Shown: piece after piece, positions 7,539 to 16,904 of the stretch
Numbering within the stretch: position 1 is the first letter of the stretch
How the letters are laid out: each line of letters begins with the position of its first letter
NCBI GenBank assembly: GCA_945833925.1
Contig: CAMAFX010000017.1
Span: 1-38,228, forward strand
DNA: 38,228 nt
Source of the DNA: an uncultured Prevotellaceae bacterium
Lineage (GTDB): Bacteria; Bacteroidota; Bacteroidia; Bacteroidales; Bacteroidaceae
Direction: 5' to 3'
The notes under the pieces: generated by a model
Told to the model about the DNA's origin: nothing
What the model saw: the letters and a program-made list of their open reading frames with translations, nothing else
Database searches by the model: none
Made by a program: the position numbers and the translations under genes

Positions 7539-9518
7539 ATGAAGATAACAGAGGAACAAGTCAATGCCGACATGAGAGTGCTGCAACTCCTCTCGCAGAC
7601 ATTTCCCACACCGGAATCTGCAAGTACAGAAATCATCAACCTAAAAGCAATACTTAATCTGCCTAAAGGAACCGAACACTTTATGGCAGACATACACGGA
7701 GAACACGAAGCTTTTCTGCACATTCTAAGAAATGCATCGGGAAACATCAAGAGAAAGGTCAACGAACTGTATGCCGATAAACTATCTACTGACGAAATCA
7801 GAGAGTTGTGCACTCTGATTTACTATCCAGAAAAGAAACTCGAGATTATAAAGTCGGAGGAGGAAAACATGGAGAACTTCTACTCTACCACCCTCAAACG
7901 GCTGATTCCCGTATGTCAGTCAGTCAGTGCGAAATATACACGAAGCAAGGTAAGAAAGGCTTTGCCGAAGGAATACGCATACATCATTGAGGAACTCCTG
8001 CACGAGAGTCCCACCGACTACAACAAACAGGCATATTGGGATTCCATTCTGGAGAGCATCATGTCTACCGGACAGAGCGACTCGTTCATCATAGCCATCT
8101 GCTACGTGATACAACAGTTGTCGGTAGAGCAACTGCACATTCTGGGCGACGTATTCGACCGAGGTCCAGGTGCGCACATCATCATGGACCGACTGCTCGA
8201 CTACCACAATTTCGACTTCCAGTGGGGCAACCATGATGCCCTATGGATGGGTGCTGCTATCGGAAATGACGCCTGTATAGCAAACGTACTGAGACTGTCG
8301 CTGAGATTTGCCAACATGGCAACGCTCGAGGATGGATATGGCATAAACCTTCTGCCACTCGCCACCTTCGCAATGGAGACATACAAGAACGACCCTTGCA
8401 CTCTCTTCATGCCAAAGATTGAAGACAAAGAGAGTTCTATAAGCAAAAAGCAGATACACCTTATTGCCCAGATGCACAAGGCAATCAGCATCATACAGTT
8501 CAAGTTGGAAGGAATACTCATCGACCAAAGACCGGAATGGGAGATGAAAGATCGCAAGATACTGAACCTTGTCGACTTTGCCAACAACACGATTACTATC
8601 GCAGGAACTGTTCATCCTTTGCTTGACACAAACTTCCCAACAATCAATCCTTCAGCACCATACGAGTTGACGGAGGAAGAACAGAAACTGATTGAGCAAC
8701 TTCATCACTCATTCAGAATCAGCGCAAAATTACAGAAGCATATCAAATGCATTCTTCAACATGGATGTATGTATGCCATATGCAACAGCAACCTGCTATT
8801 CCACGCCTCTGTTCCGATGAATATGGACGGAACACTGCGCGAGGTTGACCTTATGGGCAAGAAGTACTCTGGCAGACAATTAATGCACAAGATCGGCATG
8901 ATAGTACGCTCTGCCTTCAACACTGACACACCAAAATTGAAAAGACAGTTTGCAAAGGACTATTTCTGGTACTTATGGTGTGGCACCAACTCGCCATTGT
9001 TCGACAAATCGAAAATGACAACCTTCGAACGGTATTTTATAGCAGACAAGTCAACACATGTAGAGGAAAAGGGTGCATACTACCTATTGAGAGACAACGC
9101 ATCCATTTGCGACAAGATACTTGACGCATTTGAGGTCGGCGGGGAACATCGGCACATCATCAACGGACACGTACCAGTTCACGTATCAGACGGAGAAAAT
9201 CCCATAAAGGCTGACGGAAGACTGATGGTCATCGATGGAGGTTTTGCAGAAGCATATCACCACACAACCGGCATAGCAGGTTACACGCTTGTGTTCCACA
9301 GCCGAGGCTTTGAACTCATTCAGCACGAGCCATTCAAGAACACCAAGGAGGCAATAAAGCAAGGAACCGACATCAAGTCGAGCAAGCAGATTGTCGAAAT
9401 GACAGGCAAACGAATGATGGTGAGAGATACCGACAAGGGACACCAGTTGATGGAGCAGATAAAGGAACTCGAGGAACTTCTCTACGCTTATCGCCACGGA
9501 CTAATCAGAAAATTTTAG
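7539..9518 (+). CDS. fbp: Fructose-1,6-bisphosphatase, class III
   Basis: This enzyme hydrolyses fructose 1,6-bisphosphate in gluconeogenesis. From the ATG at 7539 it has 659 residues, close to the Bacillus class III enzyme. It contains the calcineurin-type metal-binding motifs MADIHGEHEAFLHIL, LGDVFDRGPGAHI, WGNHDALWMG and NGHVPVHV, a set typical of class III FBPases. The frame stays open upstream to a TTG at 7464, but the promoter overlaps that extension, so the shorter start is chosen. The gene is monocistronic: it has its own promoter, and a hairpin terminator at 9615 separates it from convergent aspS. It fits the glycogen and gluconeogenic theme of the left part of the window. Confidence 0.96.
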   Translation: MKITEEQVNADMRVLQLLSQTFPTPESASTEIINLKAILNLPKGTEHFMADIHGEHEAFLHILRNASGNIKRKVNELYADKLSTDEIRELCTLIYYPEKKLEIIKSEEENMENFYSTTLKRLIPVCQSVSAKYTRSKVRKALPKEYAYIIEELLHESPTDYNKQAYWDSILESIMSTGQSDSFIIAICYVIQQLSVEQLHILGDVFDRGPGAHIIMDRLLDYHNFDFQWGNHDALWMGAAIGNDACIANVLRLSLRFANMATLEDGYGINLLPLATFAMETYKNDPCTLFMPKIEDKESSISKKQIHLIAQMHKAISIIQFKLEGILIDQRPEWEMKDRKILNLVDFANNTITIAGTVHPLLDTNFPTINPSAPYELTEEEQKLIEQLHHSFRISAKLQKHIKCILQHGCMYAICNSNLLFHASVPMNMDGTLREVDLMGKKYSGRQLMHKIGMIVRSAFNTDTPKLKRQFAKDYFWYLWCGTNSPLFDKSKMTTFERYFIADKSTHVEEKGAYYLLRDNASICDKILDAFEVGGEHRHIINGHVPVHVSDGENPIKADGRLMVIDGGFAEAYHHTTGIAGYTLVFHSRGFELIQHEPFKNTKEAIKQGTDIKSSKQIVEMTGKRMMVRDTDKGHQLMEQIKELEELLYAYRHGLIRKF

Positions 9519-9614
9519 CACCGCCAAGGACACGTGAATACAAGAACACAGGAATTTTGGGGCAAAAAAGCAACAAAAAGAATAACAAACAAACATAAGG
9601 AATACCAAGAAAAG

Positions 9615-9658
9615 AAAAACACCTTGCTGAACTGCAAGGCGTTTTTCTTTTTTTTTAT
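9615..9658. terminator. Bidirectional terminator between fbp and aspS
   Basis: AAAAACACCTTGC (9615-9627), a TGAACT loop and GCAAGGCGTTTTT (9634-9646) form a 13-bp stem with one A-C mismatch. It has T residues on the fbp side to 9656 and an A-tract on the other side, so it can end both convergent transcripts. The aspS stop codon lies inside its T-tract. Confidence 0.85.
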
Positions 9659-11454
9659 TTCTCTTCTGCTGGCAGTGCAACCTGCAGACAAAGTTCGTCA
9701 AGTTGACTTTGGTCGATGAAACCTGGCGCATCGAGCATAACGTCGCGGCCGCTGTTGTTCTTTGGGAATGCAATACAGTCGCGAATACTGTCGAGTTCTG
9801 CAAACAGGCTGACGAAACGGTCGAGACCGTAAGCCAAACCTCCGTGAGGTGGTGCTCCATACTTGAACGCATTCATCAGGAAGCCAAACTTCTGCTGTGC
9901 CTGCTCTGGTGTGAAACCAAGAATCTCAAAAATCTTCTGCTGTAGTTTGGCGTCGTGAATACGAATACTACCACCACCAACTTCAACACCATTGACAACC
10001 ATATCGTAGGCATTTGCACGAACGCTTGCAGGATCGGTGTCGAGCAATGGAATATCCTCTGGCTTTGGAGATGTGAAAGGATGATGCATTGCCATCAGGC
10101 GCTGCTCCTCATCACTCCACTCATACATTGGGAAGTCAATAACCCACAGACAAGAGTACTTGCTCTTGTCACGGAGACCCATGCGAGAACCCATCTCAAG
10201 ACGCAACTCGCATAGTTGCTTACGCACCTTCATGGCATCAGAGCCACTCAAAATAAGAATCAAGTCGCCTGCCTTGGCATTCATCTTGTTCTTCAGAACC
10301 TCAAGAGTCTCGGGGGTGTAAAACTTGTCCACACTGCTCTTGACAGAACCGTCTTCCTGAACACGTGCATAGACAAGACCCTTGGCACCAATCTGAGGAC
10401 GCTTTACAAAGTCTGTCAACTGGTCAATCTGTTTGCGGGTATAAACAGCCTGACCCTCGCAGCAGATGGCACCAATGTATGCTGCTTCATCGAACACCGT
10501 GAAACCAGCCGGGAAGATGCTTTCAACAATCTCGCGCGAAGCATTGTCTGGCTGATTGTTCTTCAACTCAACAAATGTCATGCCGAAACGTGTATCTGGC
10601 TTGTCAGAACCATAGTTCTTCATAGCATCAGCCCATGTCATGCGTGGCAGTGCAGGAATATCGATTCCCTTGATAGCCTTGAAGAGGTGACGGCTCATGC
10701 CCTCGAACATCTGAAGGATATCTTCCTGCTCAACATACGACATCTCACAATCAATCTGCGTAAACTCTGGCTGACGGTCGGCACGTAAATCCTCGTCGCG
10801 GAAACACTTGACAATCTGGAAATATCTGTCCATTCCAGCAACCATAAGTAACTGCTTGAGAGTCTGTGGACTCTGAGGAAGGGCATAGAACTGACCTGGA
10901 TTCATACGACTTGGAACGACAAAGTCGCGAGCACCCTCAGGAGTTGAATTGACAAGAATTGGTGTTTCTATCTCAAGGAATCCCTGCTCGTCAAGATAAC
11001 GACGAACCTCGAACGCAAACTTATGACGTAATTCAAGATTCTGACGTACACATGAGCGGCGAATATCCAGATAACGATACTTCATACGTATGTCATCGCC
11101 ACCATCACTGTTGTCCTCAATTGTAAATGGAGGTGTAATGCTCTCATTAAGTATGTTTAGAGTCTTTACGAGAATCTCGATGTCTCCAGTCGGAATGTTA
11201 GGATTCTTGTTACTGCGCTCACTGACCTCGCCTATTACCTGAATGACCCATTCACGACCAAGCTTATTAGCCTGTTCGCATAGTGACGCGTCATGCTCCT
11301 CGTTGAATACAAGCTGGGTAATACCATAGCGATCGCGAAGATCAACAAAGGTCATGCCACCAAACTTACGAGTACGCTGCACCCAACCAGCCAAAGTGAC
11401 TGTTGTACCAGCATCGCTCAAACGCAATTCACCGTTTGTTTTTGTTCTGTACAT
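9655..11454 (-). CDS. aspS: Aspartyl-tRNA synthetase
   Basis: The 599-residue protein charges tRNA with aspartate. It has the N-terminal OB-fold anticodon domain ([20 protein letters not shown]) and class II motif 1 around the [20 protein letters not shown] region. The flipping loop [11 protein letters not shown] and motif 2 [18 protein letters not shown] follow. A bacterial GAD insertion domain comes next, then motif 3 [13 protein letters not shown] near the C-terminus. Length matches bacterial AspRS. A TAACTTTG -7 box lies 29 bases upstream. The stop codon lies in the terminator shared with fbp. Whether it is discriminating (Asp only) or also charges tRNA-Asn is not decided here. Confidence 0.97.
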   Translation of the reverse strand: MYRTKTNGELRLSDAGTTVTLAGWVQRTRKFGGMTFVDLRDRYGITQLVFNEEHDASLCEQANKLGREWVIQVIGEVSERSNKNPNIPTGDIEILVKTLNILNESITPPFTIEDNSDGGDDIRMKYRYLDIRRSCVRQNLELRHKFAFEVRRYLDEQGFLEIETPILVNSTPEGARDFVVPSRMNPGQFYALPQSPQTLKQLLMVAGMDRYFQIVKCFRDEDLRADRQPEFTQIDCEMSYVEQEDILQMFEGMSRHLFKAIKGIDIPALPRMTWADAMKNYGSDKPDTRFGMTFVELKNNQPDNASREIVESIFPAGFTVFDEAAYIGAICCEGQAVYTRKQIDQLTDFVKRPQIGAKGLVYARVQEDGSVKSSVDKFYTPETLEVLKNKMNAKAGDLILILSGSDAMKVRKQLCELRLEMGSRMGLRDKSKYSCLWVIDFPMYEWSDEEQRLMAMHHPFTSPKPEDIPLLDTDPASVRANAYDMVVNGVEVGGGSIRIHDAKLQQKIFEILGFTPEQAQQKFGFLMNAFKYGAPPHGGLAYGLDRFVSLFAELDSIRDCIAFPKNNSGRDVMLDAPGFIDQSQLDELCLQVALPAEEK

Positions 11455-11482
11455 TTTATCTTGATGTTTTATAAATTATTGG

Positions 11483-11490
11483 CAAAGTTA
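11483..11490 (-). promoter_or_regulatory. Putative -7 box of aspS
   Basis: The minus strand reads TAACTTTG, 29 bases before the aspS ATG. The -33 region overlaps the hairpin at 11498-11524 and lacks a clear TTTG. Confidence 0.55.
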
Positions 11491-11524
11491 CAAAAAATTA
11501 TTCATTCGTGAATACGAATAATAA
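11491..11524 (-). terminator. Probable terminator of the Bat-PAP2 operon
   Basis: TTATT(C)ATTCGT, a GAAT loop and ACGAATAATAA form an 11-bp stem with one bulge (11498-11524). On the minus strand six T residues follow (11497-11492). It lies 12 bases after the PAP2 stop codon. The stem is AT-rich, so strength is uncertain, and it overlaps the aspS promoter region. Confidence 0.5.
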
Positions 11525-11535
11525 ATTATTCTCTA

Positions 11536-12234
11536 TCAATTATTCAACGAGTAAATGAGAGCCACGAATAATGCTACTATCAACGTACCGTAGAACACCA
11601 GTGGAATAAGATGGGTGTCATCCTTTAGTATTCCGCTCTGCGTATACGTACTACTGTAATATTTTTGCTGGTCGGACATTCTGGAAAAGATATACATATA
11701 CAATGCATATGACAACGCACCACACAAAACACCCCATATTGCTCCGCATAAGATGTCACCAGGATAATGCACGCCAAGGTAAATGCGTGAATAGGATGTG
11801 AACATAGCATAAAGGAACATGGTGAAGGTGACCCAGCCATAGCGCATTATCAGGCTGATAAGGGTAAACAGGGCAAAAGTATTGGCTGCATGGGATGAAA
11901 TGAAACCATAGGTTCCACCTCTGTAATCATTAACAACATGAACCAAGTCCGCCAGAACAGGGTCGTGCGAAGGTCGCAGCCTATGGAACATTGGTTTAAA
12001 CACGCTGCTTGCCCCCTGATCGGCAAGGACGATGGCAAGGACTATAATACACACAATGAGAGCAAGTTGACGTATGTTTGTGTTTCGCATCAAGACAACA
12101 AACAATGACAAGAAATAAACCACCCATGTTCCTGTCTTGGTGATAGTCATCCAGAATCCATCCCAAAAGACAGAATCACTACCATTCAAAGCAAGCAGAA
12201 GTTGCTGGTCAAAATGCAATAATGCGTCTAACAT
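11536..12234 (-). CDS. PAP2-family membrane phosphatase
   Basis: The 232-residue protein has about five to six hydrophobic segments and all three lipid-phosphatase motifs. These are K80 to R87-P88 (KPMFHRLRP), SSHA at 113-116, and SRIYLGVHYPGD at 149-160 with the catalytic H156 and D160. The second motif is SSHA rather than PSGH. Family members remove phosphate from undecaprenyl pyrophosphate, phosphatidylglycerol phosphate or lipid A at the outer face of the inner membrane; the substrate here is unknown. A C-terminal hydrophobic helix (HLIPLVFYGTLIVALFVALI) follows the catalytic region. It starts 29 bases after batE with no visible promoter, so it is probably the last gene of the Bat operon. 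Confidence 0.9.
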   Translation of the reverse strand: MLDALLHFDQQLLLALNGSDSVFWDGFWMTITKTGTWVVYFLSLFVVLMRNTNIRQLALIVCIIVLAIVLADQGASSVFKPMFHRLRPSHDPVLADLVHVVNDYRGGTYGFISSHAANTFALFTLISLIMRYGWVTFTMFLYAMFTSYSRIYLGVHYPGDILCGAIWGVLCGALSYALYMYIFSRMSDQQKYYSSTYTQSGILKDDTHLIPLVFYGTLIVALFVALIYSLNN

Positions 12235-12263
12235 CTCTCTTTCTATATATTATAAATAAGGTA

Positions 12264-13130
12264 TTATATTTTCTCTATCGATGAAGTGGGTACCCAACCT
12301 TCCTTGCCATCGGAGAGTCTTATCTGGCACCAATCTTTCATTGTCATATCAATGATTTCAAGGAAAGTTCCCGAATGCAACAGGAACAAGTCTGTTCCTG
12401 CATCGGCAGGAGTGCTCTTGACAACAACAGAGTTCTGCATTACAATGGCTGTATCTCGATTTTCCTTTCGTGTTTTCTGCTGATATGCAAACACATTGCT
12501 AAATACTGTAAGGAAGCAAAGCAATATGGCACCGTAGAAACCTGACTTCCTGACCACAATATTGGGCGAGAGGAAGAACAGGAGAAAACCTGCCAGTGCA
12601 AGGGCAAAACATACAATGCCTACCCACACCCATGCTGTAACACTCATCATATTTAATAAAGAATGATACCAGCGCGAGAAGAAGATCTCCTCCTCCGGCA
12701 CAATCTTGTCTATCGTCTTGGTACGTGCCAACTGAAGATTGAAACGAATGTCGCTGTCGCCCGGACTAAGAAGCAGAGCACGCTCGTACCAGAGAATAGA
12801 GTTTGCGATATCGTCTAATCTATAATAGCAGTTGCCGAGGTTATAATAGATATCGGAACTCTCCCCCTTCACTGTCAGTTGCTTGTACACATCAATTGCT
12901 TCTGCATACTTCTCTGATGAGTAAAGTTTGTCGGCCTTGTTTTTTAGATTCTCCGCAGAAACTGCATTGTCATGCGTAGCAGCCGAACTGGAACTCTTTA
13001 CAGTCTTGTCCTGCTTATCCGACTGGACTACAGCAGAATCTTGCACATTGGATGTTATGCTGTCCGTCTGTGAATATGCATCAAACGAGAACAACAAGAA
13101 AGATAATATGTAAACTAAACGTGTTTTCAT
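12264..13130 (-). CDS. batE: BatE, TPR and SH3-like membrane protein
   Basis: The 288-residue protein has a signal peptide (MKTRLVYILSFLLFSFDAYS) and a Ser/Asp-rich linker. TPR repeats span about residues 60-130 (YAEAIDVYKQL, SDIYYNLGNCYYRLDD, SILWYERALLLSPGD). Two membrane helices follow near 163-185 and 195-215, then a C-terminal bacterial SH3-like domain (KSTPADAGTDLFLLHSGT, WCQIRLSDGKEGWVP). This layout is that of BatE in the Bacteroides aerotolerance operon, whose biochemical role is not settled. Its ATG overlaps the end of batD by 4 bases, indicating translational coupling. Confidence 0.88.
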   Translation of the reverse strand: MKTRLVYILSFLLFSFDAYSQTDSITSNVQDSAVVQSDKQDKTVKSSSSAATHDNAVSAENLKNKADKLYSSEKYAEAIDVYKQLTVKGESSDIYYNLGNCYYRLDDIANSILWYERALLLSPGDSDIRFNLQLARTKTIDKIVPEEEIFFSRWYHSLLNMMSVTAWVWVGIVCFALALAGFLLFFLSPNIVVRKSGFYGAILLCFLTVFSNVFAYQQKTRKENRDTAIVMQNSVVVKSTPADAGTDLFLLHSGTFLEIIDMTMKDWCQIRLSDGKEGWVPTSSIEKI

Positions 13131-14992
13131 TTCTTTATAGTTTCATCTAATTGGTTTATGACCTCTATAGCACTGTTAAAGAGATGTTCCATATTTGTCG
13201 CAGGATCACCTGGTGCAAATCTTGCAAACTCACACTCGCCCAGCACACTCATAAACTTGCTGGTAACATCTTCGTCAACTCCCCTGCCCTGCAACATCTC
13301 GCTAACATTGTCTTTGTTCAAATCTGCAAGAGGAAGATTCAACTTGTCTGCCAGGTATCCCCAAAGAGCGCGCATCACCTCGTCATAGAATTCTGCCGAG
13401 TTACCAGATTTCATCAGTTTGGAAGCAACTTTCAATCGTTTAGTTGCTCCCTTGCCAGCCTTGCGACCACGCTGACGGCTGATGTCGGAATTGGCTTTTG
13501 CTTGACGACGGAAAACAACGAGAATCACAAAGAATATTATCAAAAGTAACAGATAACTCAAAATATGTGTCATGCTTCCCCAAGCATCCTCACCAGGCTC
13601 TGTAATCTTAGCATCGCCCTGTTTGATATAACGAATATCGTTACCCAACTGTTGTAGTTCCTCCTGCTTTACTACCTTTGATGGTGCATCGATGCCCTTG
13701 GCAACTACCAGATTAAAGTTGCTGGTACTGACTGTCTTGTAAGATTTGCTTTCTGTATCAAAATAACAGAACTCTACAGCAGGAATCTCATATTTGCCAC
13801 CATGATGTGGAACTGCTACACACTCCCACGACACCTTGCCACTGGTGCCCGATGTTGTCAATTTCAAACTTTCCGTCTGCTTAGGGTCATATTGCTCAAA
13901 ATCCTTTGGCCAGTTAACTACAGGAGCATTGATAAGTTTCATATTACCTGTACCGTTGACCGTAAGAACAAGTGTAGTTGCATCGTTGGCATCAATCTGT
14001 TCAGGTATGAGTTTGCCGGTGATGGAGAAGTTGTGACCTACCGCACCACAGAAATTCGCAGGCTTGGCAGGTAGTGGATCTACTTGAATCTCTACTGCAG
14101 GAGCCTTTACTATCTTCTTGACTCTCTGCGTAATGGTTCCACCGCCAAAGAAAACATCAAATGGATCTGCACTTCTGTCCTGTGTTACCACGTCAGCCTC
14201 GTAGTCGATGGCAGGAATATGAAGTTTTCCTGATTTCTGAGGAAAGACCACATACTGACGCCAAACGACGGTTCCGTAATTCTTGTCACCAACACGTTCC
14301 ATGTGGAAGGAGCGTTGCTGAGGAAGTTCAATCTCTTGTGTATGAAAGCCGTCCAGTTGAGGCATCTCACCTGCCAACTGCTCGACAGTAACAAGAGAAT
14401 ACAACTTGTAAGTCAGGAGGATTGCCTCCTGTTCGAAAACATGCTTCTTACTTGCCGTTACGGTGAAATACAAATCCTTTGGACCTATCTTCTCAGCAGA
14501 ACTTGGGGTGTGCATGCGATTGTAGCCACCCGAACCGCCACCTTGCTGACCGTAACCTCCCTGACCGCCTCCGCCTTGCTGACTATTGGAAGAAGAGTTA
14601 CCGCTGGAAGGGAGAACTTCTATCTTGGCAGAGTTACTGCGCACCTTCTGTCCACCAGAATTAACGTATGCTGATGGCAGCGTGAAGGTACCAGCCTGGT
14701 TTGGACTCAAAGTATAAGAAAATGTCGTGCTTGAACTCTGAGAGGTCTTGCCGTTCCTTATACTTATACTGCTACTGGTACTGACACTCGGACCAAACAA
14801 GACATCAAATCCAGTAAACTCGCCGTCCAGTTGGATACGGTCAAACTCTGTAGTATTGAGCACATACGAAACCCTTATTCGCTGGCCCACCTCTGCCTGA
14901 GAAGGTGCCTTTAATGTCATCTTCTGTGCCAATACCGGTAACGATAAAAGAGCACACAACAAGACTGAGTATATTTTTTTGTACATCGTCAT
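13127..14992 (-). CDS. batD: BatD, oxygen tolerance protein
   Basis: The 621-residue protein has a signal peptide (ending PVLAQ) and a large periplasmic region of Ig-like beta domains. It begins with LKAPSQAEVGQRIRVSYVLN and has a Gly/Gln-rich linker near residues 135-155. A transmembrane helix lies near 474-494 (ILSYLLLLIIFFVILVVF), followed by a basic cytoplasmic tail of about 127 residues with ALWGYLADKLNLP. This is the BatD (oxygen tolerance, PF13584-type) architecture. It probably sits in the inner membrane with the VWA proteins BatA and BatB. It follows batC by 34 bases and overlaps batE by 4 bases. MTM gives two possible starts two codons apart. Confidence 0.9.
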   Translation of the reverse strand: MTMYKKIYSVLLCALLSLPVLAQKMTLKAPSQAEVGQRIRVSYVLNTTEFDRIQLDGEFTGFDVLFGPSVSTSSSISIRNGKTSQSSSTTFSYTLSPNQAGTFTLPSAYVNSGGQKVRSNSAKIEVLPSSGNSSSNSQQGGGGQGGYGQQGGGSGGYNRMHTPSSAEKIGPKDLYFTVTASKKHVFEQEAILLTYKLYSLVTVEQLAGEMPQLDGFHTQEIELPQQRSFHMERVGDKNYGTVVWRQYVVFPQKSGKLHIPAIDYEADVVTQDRSADPFDVFFGGGTITQRVKKIVKAPAVEIQVDPLPAKPANFCGAVGHNFSITGKLIPEQIDANDATTLVLTVNGTGNMKLINAPVVNWPKDFEQYDPKQTESLKLTTSGTSGKVSWECVAVPHHGGKYEIPAVEFCYFDTESKSYKTVSTSNFNLVVAKGIDAPSKVVKQEELQQLGNDIRYIKQGDAKITEPGEDAWGSMTHILSYLLLLIIFFVILVVFRRQAKANSDISRQRGRKAGKGATKRLKVASKLMKSGNSAEFYDEVMRALWGYLADKLNLPLADLNKDNVSEMLQGRGVDEDVTSKFMSVLGECEFARFAPGDPATNMEHLFNSAIEVINQLDETIKK

Positions 14993-15026
14993 AAGATATA
15001 TGTTCAGATATTAACTGGCTGAAAGT

Positions 15027-15824
15027 TTACCAATTCTTAATGATTCGTCGATTCTGTGAGTTCGACTTCCTGTCCTCAAGACTCTGGTTATATTTATTTA
15101 TACGCTCCTGAGTTCTTCTCTCGTTCTGCATAGCTGCATTCAGCATCTGTTCAGCAGCATCCTTGCTTATTTCATTTGGCTTTTGCTTCTGCTGGTCTTG
15201 CTGAGCATCCTCATTCTGTTTCTGTTCATCCGACTTGTCACCCTTGTCACTCTGCTGCTGCTCGTCTTTGTTCTGATTGCCATTCTGGTCCTGCTGTTTG
15301 TTCTTGTTGTCGTTCTGATCTTGATTCTGGTCATCCTGATTCTGCTGATTATCCTGACCGTTACCATCCTGATTGTTCTCGTCATTTTTCAACTGATACT
15401 GGCATAGGGCAAGATTATAGCGTGACTCGTCATCAGACGGATTGTTGCGGAGTGCCTCCTTGTAGCATTCGATTGCCTGGGCAAACTGCTTGTCACCTTG
15501 AAGAAGTACACCCATATTATGACAGATATGTGAGATGCGAAGGGGATTCTGCTCATTCTGTTTTGCCAACTTGAACTCTTCGAGCGCAACACTGTCCTTT
15601 CCTTGCAGTATCAACGCATCTCCCTTGTTGTAATGGGCACGTGCACAGGTTGAATCGACAGACAACGCCTTCTGATACTCTGTAACGGCATTATCCAATG
15701 AAGTTGTATCATTCTGAGCCTGTCTGTAGTAGCGATTACCACGTCGTATATAATCGCGTTCGCTGTTGGTATGACACGATGTCAACAGTGCCAAAATGCA
15801 TAAAAGAAAGTATATCTGTTTCAT
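15027..15824 (-). CDS. batC: BatC, TPR lipoprotein with Asn/Gln/Asp-rich tail
   Basis: I place the start at 15824 (265 residues) rather than at an upstream in-frame ATG at 15905. This start gives a lipoprotein signal, MKQIYFLLCILALLTSC, with Cys17 as the lipidation site, and leaves 13 bases after the batB stop instead of a 68-base overlap. TPR repeats occupy about residues 27-150 (NAVTEYQKALSVDSTCARAH, AIECYKEALRNNPSDDESRY). A low-complexity run rich in Q, N, D and K follows (about 155-215), then a short basic tail. The layout is that of BatC. The tail may be a flexible linker. Confidence 0.88.
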   Translation of the reverse strand: MKQIYFLLCILALLTSCHTNSERDYIRRGNRYYRQAQNDTTSLDNAVTEYQKALSVDSTCARAHYNKGDALILQGKDSVALEEFKLAKQNEQNPLRISHICHNMGVLLQGDKQFAQAIECYKEALRNNPSDDESRYNLALCQYQLKNDENNQDGNGQDNQQNQDDQNQDQNDNKNKQQDQNGNQNKDEQQQSDKGDKSDEQKQNEDAQQDQQKQKPNEISKDAAEQMLNAAMQNERRTQERINKYNQSLEDRKSNSQNRRIIKNW

Positions 15825-15837
15825 ATTGTATCTATCA

Positions 15838-16863
15838 CTATTTATCCTTAAAGATAGTAATTCGCTTGAACATATGATTCTCGCGTGCAAGAATGCATAC
15901 GTCAAGAACGAGAAGAATCAAGCCAATAATAAGGAATAACTGGAACTTCTCATTGTATTCACTATAAGAGACAGCAGCAAGTTTTGTCTTTGCCAACTTG
16001 TCTATTTCCTTATTTAAGGCCTCCTGTGCAGAACTACTGTTGTCAACATATATATAAGTTCCCTTGCCTGCCTTGGCTATTTCCATACACATTTGCTCGT
16101 TCAAGCAACTCTTAACATAATTGCCTTCATTGTCTAGCATATACTGAGTACTGCCACTGACTGGAATATGCGCACCGTTAGGACTTCCGACTCCAAGAAC
16201 AAAAACGTGGATGCCAGACTCCGCAGCCTGCTTTGCCGCTTCTATCGCTCCTCCTTCATTGTCCTCGCCATCTGTAATAATAAATATGGCACGATTAACA
16301 TCATCACGTTTTGTAAAACTACGCTGGCAAAGGTCTATCGCCCTTGCTATATCCGTGCCTTGCAATGTTACCATCTCTGGACCAATCTGGTCAAGGAACA
16401 TCTTGGCACTAACAAAGTCGCTGGTGATTGGCAACTGAATGAATGCCTCGCCAGCAAAGATCACCAAACCAATCTGATCGTTGGTCATCTCGTTAATCAT
16501 ATTGGCAGCCAAGCGCTTTGACTTATTCAAACGAGATGGATGAACATCCTGCGCCATCATTGAGTTACTAACGTCGAGAGCAACCATTGCCTCTATTCCA
16601 TAGCGCTCGTGCTCGGATTGTTTTGTTCCATTCTGAGGACGTGCAAGGGCAAGTATAAACATTGCCAGCGCACACTGGCACAGCCAGAATTTCAGTTCCG
16701 GGCGCAATAGCGATACATCATGAAAGAGTTGCTTTACTAACTCAGGATCACCATACTTGACAATCTTTTTACGTCGATTAAACAAAGCAAAATAGTGAAG
16801 TAATGCAAAAAGCACCAACACACCGAGTAAATATAGATATATAGGATTTGCGAATCTAAACAT
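15838..16863 (-). CDS. batB: BatB, VWA-domain membrane protein
   Basis: The 341-residue protein has two N-terminal membrane helices (about 6-26 and 57-76) and the conserved ALARPQ turn. A von Willebrand A domain follows, with a MIDAS motif DVSNS (D97, S99, S101), a supporting Thr in TLQGTD and Asp in TDGED. A C-terminal helix (FQLFLIIGLILLVLDVCIL) completes it. The VWA domain would face the periplasm and bind a partner through a divalent metal. It lies between batA (41 bases) and batC (13 bases). Its sequence is related to batA, suggesting an old duplication. Confidence 0.92.
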   Translation of the reverse strand: MFRFANPIYLYLLGVLVLFALLHYFALFNRRKKIVKYGDPELVKQLFHDVSLLRPELKFWLCQCALAMFILALARPQNGTKQSEHERYGIEAMVALDVSNSMMAQDVHPSRLNKSKRLAANMINEMTNDQIGLVIFAGEAFIQLPITSDFVSAKMFLDQIGPEMVTLQGTDIARAIDLCQRSFTKRDDVNRAIFIITDGEDNEGGAIEAAKQAAESGIHVFVLGVGSPNGAHIPVSGSTQYMLDNEGNYVKSCLNEQMCMEIAKAGKGTYIYVDNSSSAQEALNKEIDKLAKTKLAAVSYSEYNEKFQLFLIIGLILLVLDVCILARENHMFKRITIFKDK

Positions 16864-16904
16864 TGATATAAGATATTTTATACCTGATTGTACATATATA
16901 TATA

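Noticed and set aside
15183-15407. Very hydrophobic 74-residue plus-strand frame that looks like a membrane peptide or toxin
   Set aside because: It is the antisense reading of the Gln/Asn/Asp/Lys run of batC; CAG, AAC and GAC codons reversed give Leu, Val and Ile codons.
15825-15905. Longer start of batC adding 27 residues
   Set aside because: The extension would overlap batB by 68 bases and would hide the lipoprotein signal peptide that begins at 15824.
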